Positions 25,453 to 33,159 of a stretch of 64,000 nt of DNA are shown here, one piece after another. Each line of letters begins with the position of its first letter. The first letter of the stretch is position 1. Where the stretch lies: contig NZ_JACSQF010000018.1 of assembly GCF_014836755.1 (NCBI RefSeq), forward strand, positions 26,547-90,546, written 5' to 3'. The notes under the pieces were generated by a model. The model was not told where the DNA came from and ran no database searches. It saw only the letters and a program-made list of their open reading frames with translations. The stretch comes from Oerskovia merdavium (GTDB lineage Bacteria; Actinomycetota; Actinomycetes; Actinomycetales; Cellulomonadaceae). The position numbers and the translations under genes are program-made.

Positions 25453-26001
25453 GTGCCCGTCGTCGAGTCGTCCGTGATCGTCCCCGTGGACCCTGCCACC
25501 GCGTTCGCGGTCTCGCAGACCACTGGCGACATCCGGCTGCACTGGGACCCGTTCATCCACTCTCAGCGGTTCCTGGACGACGCGGCGGCACCCGCAAAGG
25601 GCGTCCGCACCCTCACCCGGCACCGCGCAGGCCTGCGGATGGTCAGCGAGTACGTCTCCTACAACCCACCGACGAACGTCGGGATGAAGATGGTCGAGGG
25701 CCCGTGGTTCTTCGCGAGCATGGCGGGCGGCTGGCGTTTCTCGCCCGCTCCGGGCCGTGACGTAGGACACCCCGAGCCCGTCACGACCAGGGCCGTGTGG
25801 CGGTACAGCTTCACGTGCCGCCCCGCCTGGCTCGCTCCCCTGGCCGAGCGCATCGGCTCGTGGCTCCTGAGCCGCGACATCCAGCGGCGGATCAACGGTT
25901 TCGCGCGTGGCTGCGCAGATCCCGTGGTCCTCTCCGCGGTCCGCGAACAGACCGCACCACCGGCCCCGAGGCCCGGCCTCGCGACGCCGGACCGCACCTG
26001 A
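25453..26001 (+). CDS. SRPBCC (START/Bet v1-like) superfamily protein
   Basis: A 182-residue protein with an N-terminal beta strand VVESSVIVPVDPATAFAV and the helix-grip pattern of polyketide cyclase/dehydrase-like proteins (HWDPFIHSQRFLD, then VWRYSFTCRPAWLAPLAERI in the C-terminal helix). Such folds bind hydrophobic ligands; no ligand can be named. The GTG start lies 7 bases after AAGGA. It stands alone, divergent from the DUF3626 gene. Confidence 0.75.
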   Translation: MPVVESSVIVPVDPATAFAVSQTTGDIRLHWDPFIHSQRFLDDAAAPAKGVRTLTRHRAGLRMVSEYVSYNPPTNVGMKMVEGPWFFASMAGGWRFSPAPGRDVGHPEPVTTRAVWRYSFTCRPAWLAPLAERIGSWLLSRDIQRRINGFARGCADPVVLSAVREQTAPPAPRPGLATPDRT

Positions 26002-26062
26002 CCAGCAGCGCGACCCACCGTCGTCGGGCATGACAGGACTCCGTCCGGGATGGAAGAGTGGC

Positions 26063-26080
26063 AAACCGGTTTCGCGCGAA
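26063..26080. promoter_or_regulatory. overlapping palindromes upstream of quinone oxidoreductase gene
   Basis: AAACCGGTTT (26063-26072) overlaps TTCGCGCGAA (26071-26080), two perfect 10-bp palindromes about 50 bases before the start codon. A candidate operator for an unidentified, perhaps redox-responsive, regulator. Confidence 0.45.
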
Positions 26081-26127
26081 CCGCACATCTTCCTCCCAGC
26101 GCCCCCACATCTCGAAGAGGTAGACCC

Positions 26128-27054
26128 ATGAGCACCGCGATCTTCTACGACCGCCACGGCGATGTCGACGCCCTGCGCGTCGGCGACGAGCCCGTGCCGG
26201 CACCCGGTGACGGGGAGCTCGTCGTCGCGAACCGCGTGATCGGGGTCAACCCGGCCGACGTGAAGAAGCTCGCCGGGAAGTTCGGGGGCGGCGACGAGTT
26301 CCCGCAGGTGCTCGGCTTCGAGGCCGCGGGAGTGGTCGAGGCCGTGGGCGAGGGCGTCGAGGGCTTCGCGGTGGGCGACGAGGTCGTCTGGAGCGGCACG
26401 GGGGCCCAGCGCGAGAAGTCGGTGGTCCAGGCCGCCAAGACCCGGGTCAAGCCCGCCAACGTCTCGTTCGAGCAGGCTGCGGTCCTGCCCGTCGCTGCCG
26501 CCGCGGCGTTCTCCGCCCTGGCCCAGGCCGGGGTCGGTGACAAGGACGTGGTGCTGATCCACGGGGCGTCGGGCGGGGTCGGCTCGGCGGCGGTCCAGAT
26601 CGCGAAGGCGCTCGGGGCGCGCGTCGTCGGCTCGGCCTCCGCGGCGAACCACGACTACCTGCGCGGGCTCGGCGCGACGCCCGTGGCCTACGGCCCGGGG
26701 CTCGTCGACGCGGTCCGCGCCCTGCCGGACGGGCTCTCGGCGGTGACGGCCGTCGTCGACCTGGTCGGGTCACCCGAGACCGTCGCGCAGACCGTCCAGC
26801 TCCTCGGACCCGACGGCCTGACCCGTGACGGCGGCCCGCGCGCCGTGACGCTCGTGGAGACCGAGGAGTCGCTCGCCGCGGGCATCGCGACCAAGACGTC
26901 CCGCAAGGGCGCGCTGCGCGAGGCGCTCGCGCTCGCCGAGGCCGGGCTGCTGACCCTGGAGATCTCAGCGCGCTTCCCGCTGGTCGAGGCCGCTCGGGCC
27001 GTCCAGCAGGTCGCGGACGGGCACGTGCGCGGCAAGGTCGTGCTCGAGGTCTGA
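26128..27054 (+). CDS. zinc-independent MDR oxidoreductase (quinone reductase-like)
   Basis: A 308-residue medium-chain dehydrogenase of the NADPH:quinone reductase branch. It contains GFEAAGVVEAVGEGV (about 71-85), the Rossmann motif HGASGGVGSAAVQIAK (about 149-164) and the C-terminal HVRGKVVLEV. The zinc ligands of alcohol dehydrogenases are missing. It probably reduces quinones or enones. Start at the ATG after GAAGAGG; an in-frame upstream extension would read through the palindromic operator. Confidence 0.9.
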   Translation: MSTAIFYDRHGDVDALRVGDEPVPAPGDGELVVANRVIGVNPADVKKLAGKFGGGDEFPQVLGFEAAGVVEAVGEGVEGFAVGDEVVWSGTGAQREKSVVQAAKTRVKPANVSFEQAAVLPVAAAAAFSALAQAGVGDKDVVLIHGASGGVGSAAVQIAKALGARVVGSASAANHDYLRGLGATPVAYGPGLVDAVRALPDGLSAVTAVVDLVGSPETVAQTVQLLGPDGLTRDGGPRAVTLVETEESLAAGIATKTSRKGALREALALAEAGLLTLEISARFPLVEAARAVQQVADGHVRGKVVLEV

Positions 27055-27072
27055 CGCGCGGCTCTCAGCTCT

Positions 27073-27127
27073 GGGTGCGGAGCTCTCGTGCGACACGCCT
27101 GGCGAGTCGCACGGGGGTTCCGCACCC
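27073..27127. repeat. palindromic element C (GTGCGGAG family)
   Basis: The stem GGGTGCGGA/TCCGCACCC continues, with small internal loops, into CGTGCGAC/GTCGCACG. The loop ACGCCTGGC matches the one in element E (42406-42462). It lies 19 bases after the oxidoreductase stop and probably terminates it. Confidence 0.8.
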
Positions 27128-27164
27128 GGCAGCGCGCGTGGGTAGCGCATGGTTCGCTGGAACC

Positions 27165-27587
27165 ATGCCTGCCGCCTCCACGCCCGACGACGCCGCTCAC
27201 CTCGGCGAGCTGCGTCGCCTGGCCCTGGCCTTCCCCGGTGCAGAGGAGCGGGTCTCGCACGGACGCGTGACGTTCCGGGCCCGCCTGCTGTTCGCGGTCC
27301 ACGGCGGCATGACCAAGGCGACCCCCACGGCTCCCGCCCGGCAGTACCCGGACGCGCTGCTCGTCAAGGTGGACCCCGCCGAGGAGGCCGCGCTCGCGCA
27401 GGACCCCCGCTTCTTCGTGCCGGCCTACTACGGGCCGGCCGGCTGGCTCGGGCTCGACCTCGAGGCCGCACCGGTCGACTGGCAGGAGGTCGCCGAGCTG
27501 CTCGACATGTCCTACCGCGAGGTCGCGGGCCCCCGGCTCGTGGCCCGGCTGGACGCGGAGGGGTCGCCCGCGGGGCGTCGGTCGTAG
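27165..27587 (+). CDS. MmcQ/YjbR family protein
   Basis: A 140-residue protein of the YjbR/MmcQ fold (CyaY-like, once annotated as DNA-binding). Conserved features are RLALAFPGAEERVSHGRVTF, ALLVKVDPAEEAAL, FFVPAYYGPAGWLGLDL and VAELLDMSYREVAGPRLVA. Family function is unsettled. There is no clear ribosome-binding site; TTCGCT lies 6 bases before the ATG as a weak -10, so the message may be leaderless. Confidence 0.85.
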   Translation: MPAASTPDDAAHLGELRRLALAFPGAEERVSHGRVTFRARLLFAVHGGMTKATPTAPARQYPDALLVKVDPAEEAALAQDPRFFVPAYYGPAGWLGLDLEAAPVDWQEVAELLDMSYREVAGPRLVARLDAEGSPAGRRS

Positions 27588-27675
27588 CGAGGTCGGTCGT
27601 GGCGGCCGCCGGTCGTAGCGGCCGCCGGTCGTCGGGGCGTCGATCGAAGCGGGGTCGGTCGTAGCGAGGTCGGCC
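27579..27675. repeat. degenerate short tandem repeats after the YjbR-like gene
   Basis: TCGGTCGTAGCGAGGTCGG occurs at both ends of this stretch, with shortened and GCC-rich variants (GGTCGTAGCGGCCGCC) between. It begins in the last codons of the upstream gene and fills the intergenic space. No function can be seen. Confidence 0.6.
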
Positions 27676-27751
27676 GTAGCCGGGACCGTCGGCGGTACGT
27701 CTTGCTTCGTCCGCTCCCTCCCGATCACTCTCCAGATCCCCGCTCTCCCCG

Positions 27752-27818
27752 CGAGGTAGAACGTGCTGCGCGAGGTAGAACGCAGCGCGTTCTACCTCGC
27801 GCAGCACGTTCTACCTCG
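27752..27818. repeat. palindromic element B: perfect 32-bp hairpin (GAGGTAGAACG family)
   Basis: Each 32-base arm holds two direct copies of CGAGGTAGAACG separated by TGCTGCG, and the arms pair without a mismatch around a 3-base AGC loop. It lies between two plus-strand genes, about 165 bases after one and 90 bases before the next. The core is shared with element A at 20732. Confidence 0.9.
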
Positions 27819-27896
27819 GCACCAGCACCAGCACCCGGCACCCGCGTACCACCACCGCCGGCACCCCGGGCGGACGCGCCTTCCCGCCCCTCGGCG

Positions 27897-27902
27897 TAGC
27901 GT
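27897..27902 (+). promoter_or_regulatory. -10 element TAGCGT, leaderless start of histidine kinase
   Basis: TAGCGT followed by exactly 6 bases and then the ATG at 27909, with no Shine-Dalgarno. This places the transcription start on the start codon. Confidence 0.6.
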
Positions 27903-27908
27903 GGCCGC

Positions 27909-29387
27909 ATGGTCGGCGACGGGAGGTCCGCGGGGACCCCGGGCACTCCGTGGGGCCCGCCCTGGCGTGGTGACCGGCCGGGACCGTTCCGCCCACGGGC
28001 CGGTGCCCGTGACGAGCACGGTGCCCCCGCAAGGCCCGGCCCGCACGGCCCGTGGTCCTGGCCGCACGACGGCAGCGAGAGCGGACCGAGCGACGACCCG
28101 ACCGTGCCCGACGAGCTCACCGGCCCGTTCGACCACCGCCGACCGCGCCTCTTCCTCGCGATCGTCACGGCGCTCGTCGCGGTCGTCGGCACCCTGGGTG
28201 CCGCGCACGGCCAGCCCGGTGCCGAGCCGCTCGACGCGCTCGCGTTCGCCCTGCTGCTGGTCTCGCCCGTGGTGCTCGCGACCGTCCCGCGCCGCCACGT
28301 CCTGGCCGCCACCCTGAGCCTTGCCGCGACGGGCGCGTACCTCCTCCTGGGCTACCCGTGGGGGCCGGTGTTCGTCCCGACCGTCGCGGTCCTCGCGGGC
28401 GTGATGCTCGCGGGACCCGCCGCGCACGGGCGCGTCGTCGCGTGGTCGGGCGTCGTGGTGCTGGCGGGGATCACGGTCGCGGCCGCGACGCTGCGGGGCG
28501 GGCCGCCCACGGTCGCGCTGCTCGGGGGGCTGGCGTGGACGACGGTCGCGCTCCTCGCGGCCGGAGGCGTCAGGGGTCGCGTCGCCCGTATGGCCGCGGT
28601 CCGTGCTGCCCGCCGCGAGCACGAGCTCAACGCCGTGACAGCCGAGCGCCTGCGCATCGCGCGCGAGCTGCACGACGTCCTGGCCCACTCGTTGTCGGCG
28701 ATCAACGTGCAGGCGGGCGTCGGGCTGCACCTCCTGGACCGCGACCCCGAGCAGGCGCGCACTGCCCTCGCCGCGATCCGGTCGACGAGCCGCGAGTCGC
28801 TCGACGAGGTCAGGACGGTGCTCGGCATCGTCCGCGCCGAGGGTGGCGAGGTCCCCCGCTCACCAGCATGGGACCTCGGGGCGCTGCCTCGCCTGGTGGG
28901 TCAGGTGCCGGGCGTCGTGGTCGGCCTGACGGTCGAGGACGCCGCGCACGACGCGGCCCCTCGCCTGGCCGGGATCGTCTACCGCGTGGTGCAGGAGTCG
29001 CTCACCAACGTGCAGCGGCACGCTGCGGGGGCCACGCGCGCGACGGTCGAGGTCCGGGTGGTCGGCACGGGCGAGGCGTCGTCCCCGCGCTCGGCCCGGC
29101 CCCGCACCCTCGTGGTCACGGTGTCCGACGACGGAGCCGCCCCCGCGGACCGGCCGGCGGACCCGTCGTGGGCGGGCGGGCTCGACGACCGGCTCGTCAC
29201 CGAGGGGTACGGCCTGCGGGGAATGCGCGAGCGTGTGACCGACGCGGGCGGGACCCTCACGGCCGGCCCCGGACCGCGGGGCGGATTCCTCGTCGAGGCG
29301 AGGCTCCCGTGGGAGGCGCGCGGCGCCGTCGGGCCGGACGACGACGCCACCACCGACCAGAAGCCCGCAGAGCAGGAGAACCCATGA
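27909..29387 (+). CDS. NarL-type sensor histidine kinase
   Basis: A 492-residue kinase. A Pro/Gly-rich cytoplasmic tail (1-75) is followed by about six membrane segments (80-225), then a HisKA_3 dimerisation domain with phospho-acceptor H255 in ARELHDVLAHSLSAINVQAG and a HATPase domain with the N-box QESLTNVQRHA and G-box YGLRGMRERV. No extracellular sensor domain is present, so the signal is probably sensed in the membrane. The stop overlaps the response-regulator ATG (ATGA). Confidence 0.92.
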   Translation: MVGDGRSAGTPGTPWGPPWRGDRPGPFRPRAGARDEHGAPARPGPHGPWSWPHDGSESGPSDDPTVPDELTGPFDHRRPRLFLAIVTALVAVVGTLGAAHGQPGAEPLDALAFALLLVSPVVLATVPRRHVLAATLSLAATGAYLLLGYPWGPVFVPTVAVLAGVMLAGPAAHGRVVAWSGVVVLAGITVAAATLRGGPPTVALLGGLAWTTVALLAAGGVRGRVARMAAVRAARREHELNAVTAERLRIARELHDVLAHSLSAINVQAGVGLHLLDRDPEQARTALAAIRSTSRESLDEVRTVLGIVRAEGGEVPRSPAWDLGALPRLVGQVPGVVVGLTVEDAAHDAAPRLAGIVYRVVQESLTNVQRHAAGATRATVEVRVVGTGEASSPRSARPRTLVVTVSDDGAAPADRPADPSWAGGLDDRLVTEGYGLRGMRERVTDAGGTLTAGPGPRGGFLVEARLPWEARGAVGPDDDATTDQKPAEQENP

Positions 29388-30055
29388 TCCGCGTCGTGCT
29401 CGCCGACGACCAGAGCCTCGTGCGCGGCGGGTTCCGCGCACTGATCGACTCCGAGCCGGACCTCCAGGTCGTGGGCGAGGCCGCGACAGGAGACGACGCG
29501 GTGCGGCTCGCGCTCGACCTGCTGCCCGACGTCGTGCTCATGGACATCCGCATGCCCGGCCTCGACGGGCTCGAGGCGACGCGACGGATCGTGGCGGACC
29601 CGGCGGCGTCGGGCGTGCACGTGGTCGTCGTGACGACGTTCGAGCTCGACGAGTACGTGACCGAGGCGATCCGCAGCGGCGCGAGCGGGTTCCTCGTCAA
29701 GGACACCGAGCCCGAGGACCTGGTGCGCGCGGTGCGGGTCGCCGCGGGCGGGGACGCGCTGCTCTCCCCGACCGTGACCCGCCGGCTGCTCGCGCGCGTG
29801 GCCGACGCGACGCGCACCGTCGCCCCGGTGCCCGGACTGTCCGACCTCACGCCACGCGAGCACGAGGTCCTCGTCGAGGTCGCGCACGGGCTGTCCAACG
29901 AGGAGATCGCGCGGGCGCTCTACCTGTCGGAGTCGACCGTCAAGACCCACGTCTCGCGCGTCATGACCAAGCTGCGGGCGCGCGACCGGGCCCAGCTCGT
30001 GGTCGCGGCCTACGAGGCGGGCGTCGTGCGCCCCGGCTGGGGTCAGGGGCGCTGA
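29384..30055 (+). CDS. NarL/LuxR-type response regulator
   Basis: A 223-residue regulator. The receiver domain has the phospho-acceptor D54 in VVLMDIRMPGLDG, the acidic pair DD near residue 8 and K105-region LVKDTEPEDL. The C-terminal LuxR helix-turn-helix spans about 155-215 (LTPREHEVLVEVAHGLSNEE, STVKTHVSRVMTKL). It partners with the overlapping kinase. The short SHOCT protein gene downstream is a possible target. Confidence 0.95.
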   Translation: MIRVVLADDQSLVRGGFRALIDSEPDLQVVGEAATGDDAVRLALDLLPDVVLMDIRMPGLDGLEATRRIVADPAASGVHVVVVTTFELDEYVTEAIRSGASGFLVKDTEPEDLVRAVRVAAGGDALLSPTVTRRLLARVADATRTVAPVPGLSDLTPREHEVLVEVAHGLSNEEIARALYLSESTVKTHVSRVMTKLRARDRAQLVVAAYEAGVVRPGWGQGR

Positions 30056-30210
30056 ACCCGCCGCGCTCCCTCGTCCGCGCGGTACCAGCGGGGTACTCGA
30101 CAGACATCCCGGGGCCGACGACGGAGGCCGCCCCGGACGGAAGCCTGGAGACGTGGCCGCACCCCGCGGCCCGCACCGGCACCTCGCCGGACGACGACCA
30201 GGAGGCCCCC

Positions 30211-30510
30211 ATGCTCACCACTCTCACGACCGCGACGACCGACGTCCTCGCCCACGGCGGCGCGGGCTGGGGCCCGGGACCGTGGTGGTTCGTCTTCCCG
30301 CTGCTGTGGTTCGCCCTGTTCGCCACGGTGATCTTCCTGTTCGCCCGCCGTGCCCGGCGCGGCGGACCCTGGGGCCACCCCGGCGGTCCGGGGGCCTGGC
30401 GGGGCGGAAACGACCCCGTCTCGATCCTGGGCGAGCGCTACGCGCGCGGGGAGATCGACGAGACCGAGTACCGCCAGCGCCTCGAGGTCCTCACGCCCCG
30501 GGACCGCTGA
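30211..30510 (+). CDS. small SHOCT-domain membrane protein
   Basis: A 99-residue protein with one membrane helix (WWFVFPLLWFALFATVIFLF), a Gly/Pro/Trp-rich basic stretch and a C-terminal SHOCT motif (DPVSILGERYARGEIDETEY, then RQRLEVL). SHOCT modules are thought to promote oligomerisation of membrane proteins. AGGAGGCC ribosome-binding site. It ends at a palindromic terminator shared with the convergent transporter gene. Confidence 0.9.
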   Translation: MLTTLTTATTDVLAHGGAGWGPGPWWFVFPLLWFALFATVIFLFARRARRGGPWGHPGGPGAWRGGNDPVSILGERYARGEIDETEYRQRLEVLTPRDR

Positions 30511-30538
30511 GCCCGACGAGCCGGACCTCCCGGAAACA

Positions 30539-30597
30539 CCGAGTGCGGAGCAGGTGTCGTCGATGCGGCGCATCGACTTCACCTGCTCCGCACTCGG
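30539..30597. repeat. palindromic element D (GTGCGGAG family), bidirectional terminator
   Basis: An 18-bp outer stem starting CCGAGTGCGGAGCAGGTG and an 8-bp inner stem GTCGATGC/GCATCGAC, separated by a 2x2 internal loop and closed by a tiny loop. It lies between convergent genes. The outer core GAGTGCGGAG is shared with elements C and E. Confidence 0.88.
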
Positions 30598-30617
30598 CGG
30601 GAGGGTGGGGCGTGGCG

Positions 30618-32144
30618 TCAGCGCGCCCCGACCAGCTCCTCGTCGGCGGCCGAGGCCGCAGGCTCGTCGGACGCGTTCGCGGCGGCGGTCGGGGTGGCGG
30701 CCTCGTCGGCCGAGCCGCCCTCGTCGTCCGTGAACAGGTCCTCGACGTTCACGCCCTCGTACTGCTCGAGGTCGAGGATGCCCTCACGCTTGGCCACGAC
30801 GGTCGGCACGAGCACCTGGCCCGCGACGTTGACCGCGGTGCGGCCCATGTCGAGGATCGGGTCGATCGCGAGCAGCAGGCCCACGCCCGCGAGCGGCAGG
30901 CCCAGCGTCGACAGCGTGAGCGTGAGCATGACGATCGCGCCGGTCAGGCCCGCGGTCGCCGCGGAGCCCACGACGGACACGAACGCGATGAGCAGGTAGT
31001 CCGTGAAGGACAGGTCGATCCCGAAGAGCTGGGCGATGAAGATCGCGGAGATCGCCGGGTAGATCGAGGCGCAACCGTCCATCTTGGTGGTCGCGGCGAG
31101 CGGCACCGCGAACGACGCGTACTCGCGCGGGACACCGAGGTTCCGCTCGGTCACGCGCTGCGTCACGGGCAGCGTGCCGATCGAGGAGCGCGACACGAAC
31201 GCGAGCTGGATCGCGGGCCAGGCGCCCTTGAAGTAGCTCGTGATCCTCAGGCCGTTGGTCCGCAGGATCACGGGGTAGACGACGAACAGCACGAGCGCGA
31301 GGCCGATGTAGATCGCGGCGGCGAACGTCGCGAGCGGGGCCAGCAGGTCCCACCCGTACGTCGCGACCGCGTTGCCGATGAGGCCCAGCGTGCCGAGCGG
31401 CGCGAGGCGGATGATCCACCACAGGACGGTCTGGATGATCGCGAGCGCCGAGCGGTTGAACGCGAGGAACGGGTCGGCCTTCTTGCCGGACTTGAGCGCC
31501 GCGATGCCGATGATCAGCGAGATGACGACGATCTGGAGCACGTTGAACGAGATCGAGGTGCTCGCACCGCTCACGGCGCCCTCGACCTGCTCGATCTGCG
31601 TGCGTGCCCCGATGCCCAGGAAGTTGCTCGGGATGAAGCCGTTGAGGAAGTCGAGCCACGACCCCGAGCCGCCCGGCTCGCTGCCGTCGGCCGCCGAGAG
31701 CGTCGTGTTGGCCCCCGGCTTGAGCACGAGGCCCAGGCCGATGCCGATCACGACGGACACGAGCGCCGTGATGGCGAACCACAGGATCGTCTGGCCCGCG
31801 AGGCGCGCGGCGTTGGTGACGTTCCGCAGGTTCGCGATCGACGCGACGATCGCCGTGAAGACGAGCGGCGGGACGATCGCCTTGAGGAGCGTCACGAACG
31901 ACGAGCCGATCGTCGACAGGGTCGTCGTGAGCCAGTTCGGGACCTCGTCGGGGGTCCCGGCACCCGACGCGGGGCCCATCGACAGCGCGGCCCAGCCGAG
32001 CAGCACGCCCAGCACGAGCGCGACGAGGATCTGGACCGTGAAGGACGGCGCCTTCAGGCGGCGCTTGGGCGCGGGGGCACCGGTCGCGGACTTCTCCGGC
32101 GCGGCGGGGGCCACGGCCTGCGAGGAGGAAGAGGAGGAGGGCAC
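30618..32144 (-). CDS. dicarboxylate/amino acid:cation symporter (DAACS), probable cystine importer
   Basis: A 508-residue symporter with about eight membrane helices and the two re-entrant loops of the family. Conserved parts include FVSRSSIGTLPVTQRVTER, TTKMDGCASIYPAISAIFIA and ILDMGRTAVNVAGQ. The extended N-terminus (Ser/Ala/Pro, about 35 residues) and acidic C-terminal tail are unusual. Family members carry glutamate, C4-dicarboxylates, serine or L-cystine; the leader peptide ending Cys-Cys 263 bases upstream favours cystine here (inference). GTG start after AAGAAAG. Confidence 0.85.
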   Translation of the reverse strand: MPSSSSSSQAVAPAAPEKSATGAPAPKRRLKAPSFTVQILVALVLGVLLGWAALSMGPASGAGTPDEVPNWLTTTLSTIGSSFVTLLKAIVPPLVFTAIVASIANLRNVTNAARLAGQTILWFAITALVSVVIGIGLGLVLKPGANTTLSAADGSEPGGSGSWLDFLNGFIPSNFLGIGARTQIEQVEGAVSGASTSISFNVLQIVVISLIIGIAALKSGKKADPFLAFNRSALAIIQTVLWWIIRLAPLGTLGLIGNAVATYGWDLLAPLATFAAAIYIGLALVLFVVYPVILRTNGLRITSYFKGAWPAIQLAFVSRSSIGTLPVTQRVTERNLGVPREYASFAVPLAATTKMDGCASIYPAISAIFIAQLFGIDLSFTDYLLIAFVSVVGSAATAGLTGAIVMLTLTLSTLGLPLAGVGLLLAIDPILDMGRTAVNVAGQVLVPTVVAKREGILDLEQYEGVNVEDLFTDDEGGSADEAATPTAAANASDEPAASAADEELVGAR

Positions 32145-32406
32145 GGTTCTGCTTTCTTCGTCACGGGCGCGTGGGGCGCCCAGGGATCGCGAGCATCGCG
32201 AGAGGGAGGGAGTGCAGTCGTCCCGGCCCGGAGGAAGGAGGATCCCGACGTCGGGGTCGCGAGGACGCGGGCCCGTGCGGGTCGCGTGCCTCGTGCGCAG
32301 CACGACCGGGGCGGGTCCGTGCAGCACGGGCTCGCGGCGGGCACGCCGAGGTCAGGAGGGTGGGGAGGACTGCTGTGCGGGCCGTGGGGCCCAGCGGTTC
32401 AGTGGG

Positions 32407-32481
32407 TCAACAACAGAGCGCGCTGGCGACTCGTCGCAGATCGACGTCACGGCGCGCGGTGAAGTTCCACCGGTTCAGCAA
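32407..32481 (-). CDS. putative Cys-type leader peptide upstream of DAACS transporter
   Basis: A 24-codon reading frame with a TTG start, preceded by GGGAG at a spacing of 8 bases. It ends FTARRDVDLRRVASALCC. This matches the actinobacterial putative leader peptide pattern of a basic pair, H/D-V-D-L, R, V/A-S-A-L-C, found ahead of sulfur-metabolism genes. Both cysteines use TGT, rare in this genome, immediately before TGA. Ribosome stalling there when Cys-tRNA is short could change folding of the roughly 260-base region before the transporter. The exact start is uncertain because the frame stays open further upstream. Confidence 0.65.
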   Translation of the reverse strand: MLNRWNFTARRDVDLRRVASALCC

Positions 32482-33159
32482 GGATTCGACTCCCGTTCGG
32501 GCCGGTCCGAGGACCGGCGGTGCGGGCGATCGTCGCCCGCGGCTACCGATAGTAGCCGAGGAAGGAACGTCGTCGGACCGTCGGTGTATTCCCTGGGACG
32601 CGGCGGCGTCTTCGCAGTTCGCTCCACAGCTCATCTCACGGCAGGAGGGCCCGATCGCGCGAAGAAGACGGTTGGCATGCGCAGACTGGGCCGAGAGGCG
32701 CCGCACCATGAGGCGGCGTCCTGGAGGCGCGCAACGGTCCGATCACAGTCGCACCACGCGTGCGAGGCACCCACAGCCAGCACAAGCTGTGCACTGACGA
32801 GAGCCCCCTGACGCTGCCCTCGCCAAGGTGCGACCCGCCTCCGGACCTACCATCTCCAGCGTCTCAGACCCTGCTCAACACCGCACAAGAAGACACCTCA
32901 ACCGACGACACCTCCGACCGGCGCCCCGTCCCGGCCCCAATACACCTCATCCAGGGAACTCGAGTGCCGTGTCTCGTACACACGAACCGCCCTGGCATGA
33001 CGCACGACGCCCCCGTCTCCCTCCTGCGCGAGGTACTGCCGCGAACGACAAGGTCCTCCTCAGGAAGGACCCGTGGAACGCGCGCATGTCGTTCTTGTGG
33101 AGGTCCTGGCGCGGGCAGCCCCGCTCCTAGCGTTGGAGGACACCGACGAAGGAGCTCTC
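32482..33159. other. long intergenic region, no gene recognised
   Basis: About 680 bases between the leader peptide and the ABC transporter operon, less GC-rich than its surroundings and without actinobacterial codon periodicity. It must hold the promoters of both divergent units. A hairpin-capable GGCCGGTCCGAGGACCGG stretch lies near 32500-32518. No mobile-element remnant could be identified. Confidence 0.5.

Noticed and set aside
32470-32510. tRNA-like GGATTCGACTCCCG text
   Set aside because: It resembles a T-arm, but no acceptor stem, D-arm or anticodon arm can be folded around it.
32828-33130. 100-codon frame in the gap before the ABC operon
   Set aside because: Composition (Pro/Arg/His-rich) is not protein-like, and it overlaps the start of the ABC gene region.
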